DNA from: JAWLFY01 sp964462125
GTDB taxonomy: Bacteria; Planctomycetota; Planctomycetia; Pirellulales; Pirellulaceae
Direction of reading: 5' to 3'
NCBI GenBank assembly: GCA_964462125.1
Contig: CAYWXT010000032.1
Coordinates: forward strand, 1-31,399
Length of the DNA stretch: 31,399 bases
The notes beneath the pieces are model-generated. The model worked only from the letters and a program-made list of their open reading frames with translations. It was not told the DNA's origin and did not search any database. A program made the position numbers and the translations under genes. Below, one piece after another: positions 16,035 through 23,505 of this stretch (within the stretch, counting starts at the first letter, position 1; the number at the start of each line of letters is the position of its first letter).

Positions 16035-17065
16035 CCAGAGTGCATGATCGCCGCCTCCTCCGCCCCCCGCTTGTCAACCGCCGCCGAGACGTTGCGGGGC
16101 TGGTCTCCCGCCTGGTGCCGCTCGCCGTCCTGGGGATCGGGATGCTGGTGTGGGCGAACTCCGTGGGCCAGGCTCAACCCCCCAGTGGTTCCTCGGCGTC
16201 GTTCGGCCAGGGCGGAGCTTCGTATCGACAATCTCCTGCACCCGGCAATGGAATGTCGGGGCCTGGAATGTCGGGGCCTGGAATGTCGGGGCCTGGAATG
16301 TCGGGGCCAGTGATTCCCTCCGCCGATGAACCGGTCCCGCAGGAGGCGGAGTCGTCGCAGGCTGCGGATGTGGTGGACAACGCGGTTTGGAGCCTGCCCG
16401 GGGTCGTCGCCAAGATCGTCGAGGGGGGCTGGTTGATGATTCCACTCGGCGTCTGTTCCCTCGTTGTCCTTGCCTTGTCGCTTGAACGGATGCTCGCCCT
16501 CCGCCGCGGCCGGGTCATCCCGCGACCGTTCGTCCGCCGGTTCACCGAGTGTGTGGAAGATGGCCAACTGAGCTATGAGGAGGCGAGCGAGATTTGTGCC
16601 GAGTTCGATTGTCCCGTGGCGGAGGTGTTTCAGGCCGCGGTGCGGCGATGGGGACGACCGATGTTGGAGATCGAACAGGCGGTGATGGACGCCGGTGACC
16701 GCGTGGCCGACGGGCTGAAGCGGTTCATCCGTGTGTTTCATGCGATCAGCAACGTCGCACCGCTGCTCGGTTTGCTGGGGACCGTCCTCGGAATGATCGA
16801 AGCGTTCGAAACGATCAGCTCTCAGGAATCGGTTGGCCGCCCCGAGTTGCTGGCTTCCGGAATTAGCACTGCCTTGATCACCACCGCTGGTGGACTCCTC
16901 GTCGCGATTCCCGCCTACCTCGCCTACATGTACTTCAGCAGCAAGACCGATCGTTTCCTAGGGGAAATCGATAAGCTCTGTCAGCGCGTTGTCGACTGCA
17001 TCTCCGCCGAGGGTCTCGAGAGCGCGAGTCAGGGAAAACCGAACCGCAAACGCCGGGCTGCCTAA
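16031..17065 (+). CDS. exbB: MotA/TolQ/ExbB family proton channel protein with an N-terminal extension
   Basis: This is a 344-residue inner-membrane protein. The ExbB core has its three helices: about 132-156 (GGWLMIPLGVCSLVVLALSL), 235-262 (VFHAISNVAPLLGLLGTVLG) and 273-303 (SGISTALITTAGGLLVAIPAYLAYMYF). The second and third helices carry the Thr/Gly-rich proton-path pattern typical of the family. Before the core are a hydrophobic segment (about 27-44) and a periplasmic extension of some 80 residues with four GMSGP repeats; extended ExbB proteins of this type occur in many Gram-negative phyla. With ExbD it should form the proton-motive-force driven motor. The start overlaps the preceding stop, and the stop lies four bases before exbD. 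Confidence 0.92.
   Translation: MTRVHDRRLLRPPLVNRRRDVAGLVSRLVPLAVLGIGMLVWANSVGQAQPPSGSSASFGQGGASYRQSPAPGNGMSGPGMSGPGMSGPGMSGPVIPSADEPVPQEAESSQAADVVDNAVWSLPGVVAKIVEGGWLMIPLGVCSLVVLALSLERMLALRRGRVIPRPFVRRFTECVEDGQLSYEEASEICAEFDCPVAEVFQAAVRRWGRPMLEIEQAVMDAGDRVADGLKRFIRVFHAISNVAPLLGLLGTVLGMIEAFETISSQESVGRPELLASGISTALITTAGGLLVAIPAYLAYMYFSSKTDRFLGEIDKLCQRVVDCISAEGLESASQGKPNRKRRAA
16250..16309 (+). repeat. Four 15-bp in-frame repeats encoding GMSGP
   Basis: The unit GGAATGTCGGGGCCT occurs four times in a row, identical except for the last base of the final copy. It encodes residues 74-93 of ExbB. Such near-identity suggests recent slippage expansion, and in-frame changes would only alter linker length. 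Confidence 0.9.
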
Positions 17066-17069
17066 GCCA

Positions 17070-17477
17070 ATGTCTGCTCGTCACAACGCCGAAGATGCGT
17101 CCATCAACTTGACACCGATGATCGATGTCGTGTTCTTGCTCGTGATCTTTTTCATGGTCGGCAGCAAGTTCAGTGAAGCGGAGAACCGCGTCGAGGTCGA
17201 TCTGCCAGCGGCCGAGATGCGTGCCATTGCCCGCGTCCCCGACGAACGCGTGGTGGCGGTCAATGCCAGCGGCGAGATGACGCTCGATGGGACCCCGCTG
17301 AGTGTCCGCCAGCTGACCGAAACGCTGCGTCAACAGCACGCGGACTATCCAGGACTGCAGGTTGCGGTGCGCGGCGATGGCGATGTGCTTCACCAGCAAA
17401 TGATGGACGTTTTTCAAGCGGTGCGTAGCAGCGGCGTCCAGCAAGTCAGCGTGTCGGCTCGGAGGACGCAACGTTGA
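17070..17477 (+). CDS. exbD: ExbD/TolR family biopolymer transport protein
   Basis: This is a 135-residue protein of normal ExbD length. It has a short cytoplasmic N-terminus, then one transmembrane helix beginning at TPMIDVVFLLVIFFMVGSKF, with D19 as the conserved membrane Asp that is protonated in the motor. The C-terminal domain is periplasmic, with the usual VDLPAAE segment and a strand ending QVSVSARR. ATG 17070 lies four bases after the exbB stop; the frame is open further upstream, but family similarity begins here. Its end overlaps the TTG start of the toroid gene by four bases. It should work with ExbB at 16031. Confidence 0.92.
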   Translation: MSARHNAEDASINLTPMIDVVFLLVIFFMVGSKFSEAENRVEVDLPAAEMRAIARVPDERVVAVNASGEMTLDGTPLSVRQLTETLRQQHADYPGLQVAVRGDGDVLHQQMMDVFQAVRSSGVQQVSVSARRTQR

Positions 17478-19261
17478 GTGAGCCGGCCCAGCTGTGGGCG
17501 GATCCGATTCTTGTCTACCCCGTCGCCGCCCTCGCCGCGACGCTGTTGCTGGCCACGGTGTGGCTCTTCCGCCGTCCCAAGCGGAGCGGCCGCCAGGCCG
17601 CCGTGATCTGTCTCGTGTTGTCGGCACTGCTGCACGTTCTGTTGCTCGCGCTCGTCCCCTTGGCGAATGTTTCCGACGACTCCGGCGGCGGCGAGGTGGC
17701 CGAACATGACGATCCAGGTACTGACGCGTTCCTGCTGAGTACCTTCGACCCGGAGATGGAGATGGCGTCGAAATCGGGGAGGGACGACTCAACCGCCATC
17801 GACCCGTTGCCGGTTGCGAATTTGACGGAACTGCTCGACGACCCACCGGGGCCGAACGCCGACGACGAAAGCGACCGAAATGCCGCATCGCCGACGACGT
17901 CCGAGTCCGATCGGGCGGCAGGGGACGACGTTCCCGCGAGTTTGTCAGCGAACGAACCCGCGGACACCACCGTTCCCTGGGATGAGTTCGATTCCGCGCT
18001 GAATGAGACACTGGAGCAGGCCTTCCTGGAGGACGACGCTCAGCGCGCCCTCGCCGCGGCACCGGTTGCCGAGGAGGACCCAAGCCCTCCGGCGCAGGCG
18101 GCAGTTTCGGACACCGACCCGGTTGATCCCGATTCTCCATCGCAACCGGTCGACGGTGCGAAAGCCACCGTCGCCGGCGATCGGCCCAGTGATTTCGCCA
18201 ACCGAGTTGGCGCCGCGAAGGAAGCGGCTTTGCAACAGACCGGCGGAGACCCTGAGACCGAAGCGGCGGTTGCAGCGGCGCTGCAGTTCCTGGTGAAATC
18301 GCAACGCCCCGACGGCGCTTGGGATCCGGTCGCCTCGGGCGCCGGTGAAGAACGCGCGCCGTTGGGCGAAACGCGAGACCGTGCCGGCCGGCGCGCTGAA
18401 ACAGCGCTCACCGGCCTCGCACTCCTCTCCCTGATCGGCGCCGGCCATACCCACCGCGACGGAGACCACGCCGACCATGTCTATCGGGGACTGGTCTATC
18501 TGATCCGGGCGCAGAAGCCCGACGGCTCGTTGGCCGGCAATGCGAAACTCTACGCGGCGAACTACAGCCATGGCATCGCGGCGCTGGCGATGGCCGAAGC
18601 GGCGGCGATCACCGGCGATCCCGCTGCCGTGGAGGCGACGCGGCGGGCCGTGGCGCACACCCAACGGATGCAACACCCGACCACCGGTGGCTTTCGCTAC
18701 CGGCAAGGAGACGCCGGCGACCTCAGCCAACTCGGCTGGCAGGCGATGGTGCTCGACGCCGGCTACCGCGCCGGTGTCCGCGTCGATCCCGGCTCGGTGC
18801 AAGGCATCGAACGGTTCCTGCGCACCGTTCGCGCCGGTTCCCAGGGCGGACTGGCACGCTATCGCCCCGGGGAAGCCCCTTCACGGACGATGACCGCTGA
18901 AGGACTCGCGACCCGGTTGTTGCTCGGCGAATCGGTGCCGCCAGCGGAAATCGCTGAAGCCCAACGCTACCTGCTGGAAAAGCCGCCTGGGGAGGGCCAG
19001 GATAACTATTACTATTGGTACTATGCGACGTTGGCACTGCATCAGCTCCAAGACGACGCGTGGGACCGCTGGAACGAGGCCCTCAAGGCGCGGCTGCTCG
19101 CGACCCAACGCTCCGACGGCAGTTGGTCCAGTGCTACCGTGTGGGGAGGTTACGGGGGAACGGTCTACACCACCGCCATGGCCACCCTTTGCCTGGAGTC
19201 GTACTATCGACATGCGATCCGAAGCCGCGATGACCGAATCGCCGATCTGCCGGCAGGCTAG
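17474..19261 (+). CDS. Membrane protein with prenyltransferase/squalene-oxidase-like alpha-toroid domain and TonB/TolA-like helix
   Basis: This is a 595-residue protein. Two transmembrane helices (about 12-32 and 42-64) lead to an acidic, disordered linker (about 66-250). The domain from about 260 to 585 has repeated Q-x-x-D-G-x-W motifs (SQRPDGAWDP, AQKPDGSLAGN, TQRSDGSWSS) and an HGIAALAMAEA helix, as in alpha/alpha toroids of squalene cyclases and prenyltransferases. I see no DxDD cyclase motif, so terpene chemistry is unlikely. The second helix contains S50-A-L-L-H54, the TonB/TolA S-x-x-x-H signature. It starts at TTG 17474, preceded by GGAGG (17461-17465) with eight bases between, and overlaps the exbD stop. 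An energy-transducer role is inferred. Confidence 0.82.
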   Translation: MSEPAQLWADPILVYPVAALAATLLLATVWLFRRPKRSGRQAAVICLVLSALLHVLLLALVPLANVSDDSGGGEVAEHDDPGTDAFLLSTFDPEMEMASKSGRDDSTAIDPLPVANLTELLDDPPGPNADDESDRNAASPTTSESDRAAGDDVPASLSANEPADTTVPWDEFDSALNETLEQAFLEDDAQRALAAAPVAEEDPSPPAQAAVSDTDPVDPDSPSQPVDGAKATVAGDRPSDFANRVGAAKEAALQQTGGDPETEAAVAAALQFLVKSQRPDGAWDPVASGAGEERAPLGETRDRAGRRAETALTGLALLSLIGAGHTHRDGDHADHVYRGLVYLIRAQKPDGSLAGNAKLYAANYSHGIAALAMAEAAAITGDPAAVEATRRAVAHTQRMQHPTTGGFRYRQGDAGDLSQLGWQAMVLDAGYRAGVRVDPGSVQGIERFLRTVRAGSQGGLARYRPGEAPSRTMTAEGLATRLLLGESVPPAEIAEAQRYLLEKPPGEGQDNYYYWYYATLALHQLQDDAWDRWNEALKARLLATQRSDGSWSSATVWGGYGGTVYTTAMATLCLESYYRHAIRSRDDRIADLPAG

Positions 19262-19266
19262 AGTAC

Positions 19267-19287
19267 ATCCGGCTCGCCGAGCCGGAT
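19267..19287. terminator. Inverted repeat at the end of the ExbB/ExbD locus
   Basis: ATCCGGCTCG and CGAGCCGGAT are perfect 10-bp arms separated by one base, five bases after the toroid gene stop. A stem with a CGCCG-type loop could form. There is no T-run after it, so intrinsic termination is uncertain; it may be a protein site. Confidence 0.4.
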
Positions 19288-19378
19288 CGTCACCGCGCGC
19301 TTCCGCCTGGGATCGCAGAGGACCCACTTCAGCTACCAACCGTTTCATCCCAACCACGCCAGGCTCAGGCGACGTGTC

Positions 19379-20524
19379 ATGACACAGTCCGCGATCCTGC
19401 ATCGACTTCGCGAGGCGGCGGAGCAGGAGGGGTTTGTGCTGTGCGGTGTCGCTCCCGCGGTTGCTTCTCCCGGGTTTGACCAACTGACGCAGTGGGTTGA
19501 ATCGGGATACGCCGCCGGCATGGATTTCTTCGCCGGGCGTCTGGAAGCCTACCGCCATCCCGATCATGTGCTCGCTGGAGCCAAGTCGATCGCGGCGCTG
19601 GCCATTCCCTACGCTGCCGCTGAGTCATCGGAGATCGTTTTGGGACAAGGTCGCCTGGCCCGCTACGCCTGGGACGGCGATGACTATCACGACGTGATTC
19701 ATGGGAAGCTCAAACGAATCTGCGCCGCGGTGCAGAATCTGCCGCCCGTGCGGGCCCGCGGCGTCGTCGACACCGCGCCACTGATGGAACGCGAGATCGC
19801 CCAACTCGCCGGACTCGGTTGGCGCGGCAAGAACACGCTGCTGCTGCATCCCGCCTTGGGCAGCTATTTCTTCCTGGCCTGTGTGCTCGTCGACGTCGAG
19901 CTCGAAACCGATATGCCATTTGAGAGCTTTCACTGCGGCAGCTGCACGGCTTGCTTGAATGCCTGTCCGACCGACGCGTTTCCCCAACCCGGTGTCCTGG
20001 ACGCCTCGCGATGCATCAGCTACCTGACCATCGAACATCGCGGGCCGATCCCGAGCGAGTTGCGGAGCGGGATCGGCGACTGGGTGTTCGGCTGCGATGT
20101 TTGCCAAGAGGTCTGTCCCTGGAACCGAAAACGGTCGCGAGGGGACGTTGGCGAGCAGAACGCAGCCCAACAAGCAAAATCGCTCGAAACCCTCGACCTG
20201 GCATCGCTGTTTTTTCTTAAAGAGGAGACGTTTCGGCAGCGGTTTCGCAAGACGCCGCTGTGGCGGGCCCGCCGGCGCGGGATCCTGCGAAACGCCGCGA
20301 TCGTGCTGGGCAATCAACGTGACACGGCCGCGGAAGCGGCGTTGGTCTTCGCACTGCGGGACGAAGAGCCGGTCATACGCGGTGCCGCCGCCTGGGCGCT
20401 CGGACGCCTGAATACCCCATCGGCCCGCGAATCGCTCCGCAGCCGCGCTGCCGAAGAAGCCGATGAAACGGTGCAGCGGGAAATCGAGTCGGCGCTGGTC
20501 AACGATCCAGCGGCCGCAGAGTGA
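19379..20524 (+). CDS. queG: Epoxyqueuosine reductase QueG
   Basis: This 381-residue cytoplasmic enzyme catalyses the last step of queuosine synthesis in tRNA, reducing epoxyqueuosine with cobalamin and two 4Fe-4S clusters. The cluster ligands are visible: C186-x2-C189-x2-C192-x3-C196-P, then C212, C239-D-V-C242-x3-C246-P. The catalytic Asp is in VVDTAPLMER (D131), followed by GLGWRGKNTLLLHPALGSYFFL, a strong QueG signature. The C-terminal 90 residues contain HEAT-like repeats as in typical QueG. ATG 19379 is preceded only by a weak CAGG. The 3' end overlaps the convergent DUF3352-like gene by 26 bases. No other queuosine gene is nearby. Confidence 0.95.
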   Translation: MTQSAILHRLREAAEQEGFVLCGVAPAVASPGFDQLTQWVESGYAAGMDFFAGRLEAYRHPDHVLAGAKSIAALAIPYAAAESSEIVLGQGRLARYAWDGDDYHDVIHGKLKRICAAVQNLPPVRARGVVDTAPLMEREIAQLAGLGWRGKNTLLLHPALGSYFFLACVLVDVELETDMPFESFHCGSCTACLNACPTDAFPQPGVLDASRCISYLTIEHRGPIPSELRSGIGDWVFGCDVCQEVCPWNRKRSRGDVGEQNAAQQAKSLETLDLASLFFLKEETFRQRFRKTPLWRARRRGILRNAAIVLGNQRDTAAEAALVFALRDEEPVIRGAAAWALGRLNTPSARESLRSRAAEEADETVQREIESALVNDPAAAE

Positions 20525-22427
20525 ACGAGCCGATGTGAATCCCGTTTGACTCGTCATAGCCGAACATGCCACCGGGAGCGAAGTACTTCTTGAATTCTTC
20601 GTACGGCGGTAACGAATTCCGCCGTAGTAGGTCGTAAACCCGGCGCGCGAGCGGGTTGTTTTCTCCCGCCGAGCGGAGAAAGCGGTGGGTCTCCTCGGAC
20701 TTGGTCATCTCGTACAACTGTCGAATGAACTCCGAGCTGCGGACGTAGGAGATGAAGAAGGGAGTTTCGCCTGCGAGTTTGCCTCCCAATTCAGCCGACA
20801 CCAACGCATAGTCCGGTTCCTCGACGAGTCGTGCGATGTTGCCGTTGTCGGCTCGGAGCACTCGCTCGACCAACTTGCGACTGTCCGAGTACAGGACCCA
20901 GTTTCCGAGGAACATGATGTTCGGCTCCGGTTGCCGCAAGCCGGACGGTAGGTTGCGTGGTCCACCTCGCACAAAGTAGACATTTTTGCCACCCACCACT
21001 TCCGATTGAAAAGCGTCCGGTCGTCGTGCGCGGATGCGGCCAAAGATTTCGTCGCCCTTGGCAGCGTCGGAGAGCTCGAACGCGAAAACCTGCGACTGGC
21101 TGTTGATCCGGATGGGCGGTTCGAGCCAGCGGATTCCGACGTAGCGGCCGGTCAGCGTGGCGAGGAGATCGTCGCGGAGGTCAACGTCGAGCGATTCCTT
21201 CAGGCCCGAGACGACCTGTCTTTGGAACGCTCCCTCCCCTCGAAACCGGTCGATGATCCGCTCCAGGTTGTCGACCGTGGGACTTAGCTTCCAATGCACG
21301 GTGCTGTAGGTCGCCACATCTGCTGGCACCCAGTCGGGCGGCGCGGTGTCGCCGGTTGCCGGCCGCAGGATCCCGAAAAAACCGTCTCGTGGTGTGTCGA
21401 TCAGGACGTGAAAATGTGACAGGTCATCGAACGTCTCCCCACCCCGAAAGATACTCCCTCCAGCCCCGCGAATCTTCGCGATCCCCAGGTCCTCGACGAT
21501 CGGCCAAACCAAAGCGGCGGCGCCTCCTCGTTTCATCACCCGCTCGACGATTCGATACGGGTCCACATAGAACGTGGCTTGGGGATGGGTTTCCTCGGCA
21601 CCGAGCGAATGTCCCATCACGGCGGCGAAGTCGGCGCTGTCGGCCAGCGATTTCTCGGTGCGGTTCTCCAGCCAGCGATCGAGCACGTCGGTGGCGGTTC
21701 GATGCCCGACACCGAAGACGACGTTTCCCCCGCGCTGAAAGTATTCCACCGGCGAGCGGCCCTCGCGGGGCGGCAACAAACGGACCACCGTCGTTTCGGC
21801 AACCCGCTCCTCGCGACGCACGAATCCGCTGTCGAGCATCCGCTGTTCGATCCGGTCAATGATCGCCAGAAGCTGATCGACGTTCTCGCCGGCATCGATC
21901 ATCGCGACCCCGGAGAAACCACTGTTCTGCCGCCGCTGCCGCTCGTTCCGCTCACGGATCGCCTCCGGCGAATCGTCCTTGGGAGCGGCCCGATCCGCCT
22001 TTGGGTCCTCCGGCGACCGGATAGGCAGCATCGCCACCGCCGCTTGCCCATGGGGGATCGCCAGGAATTCGTCGAGACGGATCCCCATTTCGTTCCCGAC
22101 CCTCTGAAAAAGCTCCGCAGCCAATGCGTACACATCGGTCGCGAAAGGTCGCATCTTTGGGTCTTCCAACATCTGCCCCAACGACGACTCCGCAAAATCG
22201 ATGCGCAATTGCGCCGCATCGTCCAGTCGCAGGTAGAGCAACGTCTCCTCCGGCAACACCCGCGGTGCCACCGGCAGCTTCAGAGTTAAATCAGGGTCGG
22301 CAGCCGTCGCGGTCCCCTGGCCTCCAACAAGCGAACCGGCGACCACCAGCAAGATCGCTGTGGCAAATCGAGGCACGCGGCGCGCAATCGTGAAGCTTCG
22401 CGTCATCATTTGCGGCGTCATGGTCAT
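20499..22427 (-). CDS. Secreted hypothetical protein, DUF3352-like
   Basis: This is a 642-residue protein with a signal peptide (about residues 10-42, RFATAILLVVAGSLVGGQGTATAADP). The body has repeated alpha/beta patterns such as VLPEETLLYLRLDDAAQL, a segment on DYALVSAELGGKLAGETPFFISYVRSS and a C-terminal GMFGYDESNGIHIGSFTLRP. These resemble large secreted proteins of planctomycetes and myxobacteria classed as DUF3352-like, for which no function is known. A charged linker of about 35 residues (PEDPKADRAAPKDDSPEAI) interrupts the first domain. ATG 22427 is the first of several clustered starts, with no ribosome-binding site visible. It is divergent from the BON-domain gene and convergent with queG. 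Confidence 0.65.
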   Translation of the reverse strand: MTMTPQMMTRSFTIARRVPRFATAILLVVAGSLVGGQGTATAADPDLTLKLPVAPRVLPEETLLYLRLDDAAQLRIDFAESSLGQMLEDPKMRPFATDVYALAAELFQRVGNEMGIRLDEFLAIPHGQAAVAMLPIRSPEDPKADRAAPKDDSPEAIRERNERQRRQNSGFSGVAMIDAGENVDQLLAIIDRIEQRMLDSGFVRREERVAETTVVRLLPPREGRSPVEYFQRGGNVVFGVGHRTATDVLDRWLENRTEKSLADSADFAAVMGHSLGAEETHPQATFYVDPYRIVERVMKRGGAAALVWPIVEDLGIAKIRGAGGSIFRGGETFDDLSHFHVLIDTPRDGFFGILRPATGDTAPPDWVPADVATYSTVHWKLSPTVDNLERIIDRFRGEGAFQRQVVSGLKESLDVDLRDDLLATLTGRYVGIRWLEPPIRINSQSQVFAFELSDAAKGDEIFGRIRARRPDAFQSEVVGGKNVYFVRGGPRNLPSGLRQPEPNIMFLGNWVLYSDSRKLVERVLRADNGNIARLVEEPDYALVSAELGGKLAGETPFFISYVRSSEFIRQLYEMTKSEETHRFLRSAGENNPLARRVYDLLRRNSLPPYEEFKKYFAPGGMFGYDESNGIHIGSFTLRPLDR

Positions 22428-22662
22428 CGGCTCGGTGTTGGGGGGAGTACAACAGTTGCCATCTGAATGAAACAGATACCCTCGCCGAGGCGGCTAGGTT
22501 TCTGATTCGCCCCGGATCCTTGTATTCGCCACCACCCCACCCGCCTTGGGCAGGAAGCCAAACTTTCCTTGAACTCAAGGCGAAACGTCACTCGATCCGA
22601 CTGGTTAAGATAAATAGACCCCCAAAATCACGATGATGACTCTGCCATTTGAAAGAGATCGG
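22428..22662. other. Divergent intergenic region with a short inverted repeat
   Basis: This 235-bp region must hold the promoters of the DUF3352-like and BON-domain genes. CCTTGA (22567-22572) and TCAAGG (22575-22580) form a 6-bp inverted repeat with a 2-base centre. TAAGAT at 22606-22611 resembles a -10 box for the plus strand, but no -35 lies at a proper distance. Confidence 0.3.
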
Positions 22663-23385
22663 ATGCCTGCCCAAGTCACCACCAACATCGGCGTTTGCCC
22701 GCGAAACATCCCCGCGGCGTTCCTTCCGTTTGCCACGTGTCTGCTCGTCGCTTGCCTCAGCGGCGCTACAGTGTCGGCACAGCAGCGAGACGACCAAGGG
22801 ACGCGAGGTGGCCAAGGAACCGGTGGCGGTCAAGGGATGGGGGGTGGCCAGGGGACCGGTGGCGGCCAAGGAACCGAGGGTTTCGGCCAGCAAGGCCTGT
22901 CGCCGGAGGATGCCTTCTCCGCGATCGATCGTGGCGGTTCCGTCGGTGCCTCCAACGGTGCCACCCCAGGGGCACGCGACGACGCAGCGGGGGCTGGCCA
23001 AGGCGCCGCTGGAGGACTCGGAGGGCGCGGCATAGGAGGCATGGGGGGAATCGGTGGATTTGGAGGTCTTGGCGGACTCTTTGGGGGGGCATTCGGCGGT
23101 CAGCAGCAAGGGACGACCACCCAGCCAGCGGTCCGCACGCGGCTGCGAAGTGCCGTCAACGTGCCACCAACGCCACCGGAACAGGTCCAGACGCGGGTGA
23201 GCAACCGCCTGAGCCAATTGCCGGAAGATCGTCAGATCAATGGCGTCAAGATTACCATGGAGGACCGCACGGCGATCCTGACCGGCGAAGTGGAGTCGGC
23301 AGAGCAGCGGCGGATGAGCGAACTGTTGATTCGCCTCGAACCCGGCGTCTCCCAGATCGACAACCAGATCACCGTCGCCCCGTAA
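22663..23385 (+). CDS. Secreted glycine-rich BON-domain protein
   Basis: From ATG 22663 the product has 240 residues. A signal peptide (NIPAAFLPFATCLLVACLSGATVSAQQ) is followed by a Gly/Gln-rich region with repeated GTGGGQG blocks, a second Gly-rich stretch (GGMGGIGGFGGLGGLFGG), and a BON domain at about 170-240 (VQTRVSNRLSQL, VKITMEDRTAILTGEVESAEQRRMSELLIRLEPGVSQIDNQITV). BON domains bind membrane surfaces or phospholipid and occur in OsmY and secretins. I chose ATG 22663 because AGAGAT precedes it; ATG 22633 and 22636 are in frame with no such site. It is followed by the hairpin at 23418-23497. Confidence 0.8.
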   Translation: MPAQVTTNIGVCPRNIPAAFLPFATCLLVACLSGATVSAQQRDDQGTRGGQGTGGGQGMGGGQGTGGGQGTEGFGQQGLSPEDAFSAIDRGGSVGASNGATPGARDDAAGAGQGAAGGLGGRGIGGMGGIGGFGGLGGLFGGAFGGQQQGTTTQPAVRTRLRSAVNVPPTPPEQVQTRVSNRLSQLPEDRQINGVKITMEDRTAILTGEVESAEQRRMSELLIRLEPGVSQIDNQITVAP

Positions 23386-23417
23386 GCACCACGCGTGGGG
23401 CAAAAAAAGCACTGGGC

Positions 23418-23497
23418 AAAAAAGGGGTCAGGCACAAAAAAGGGGTCAGGACTCTTTTTTGCGATCGTTCCGAAAAAAGAGTCCTGACCCCTTTTTT
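23418..23497. repeat. Palindromic GGGGTCAGG element with an extra half copy; possible terminator
   Basis: Bases 23436-23460 and 23473-23497 are perfect 25-bp inverted arms, each an A-run, the core GGGGTCAGGACTC (or its complement) and a T-run, around a 12-base loop. Bases 23418-23435 are a second partial left arm (A-run, then GGGGTCAGG). The BON and helicase genes converge on it, so it could terminate both. Elements with a GGGGTCAGA/G core often accompany REP-associated tyrosine transposases; no such gene is present here. Confidence 0.88.
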
Positions 23498-23505
23498 TGG
23501 TCGTC

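Noticed and set aside
17474..19261. A terpene or hopanoid biosynthesis enzyme
   Set aside because: Only toroid-type repeats are seen, no DxDD motif, and the gene is coupled to exbB/exbD with two membrane helices at its N-terminus.
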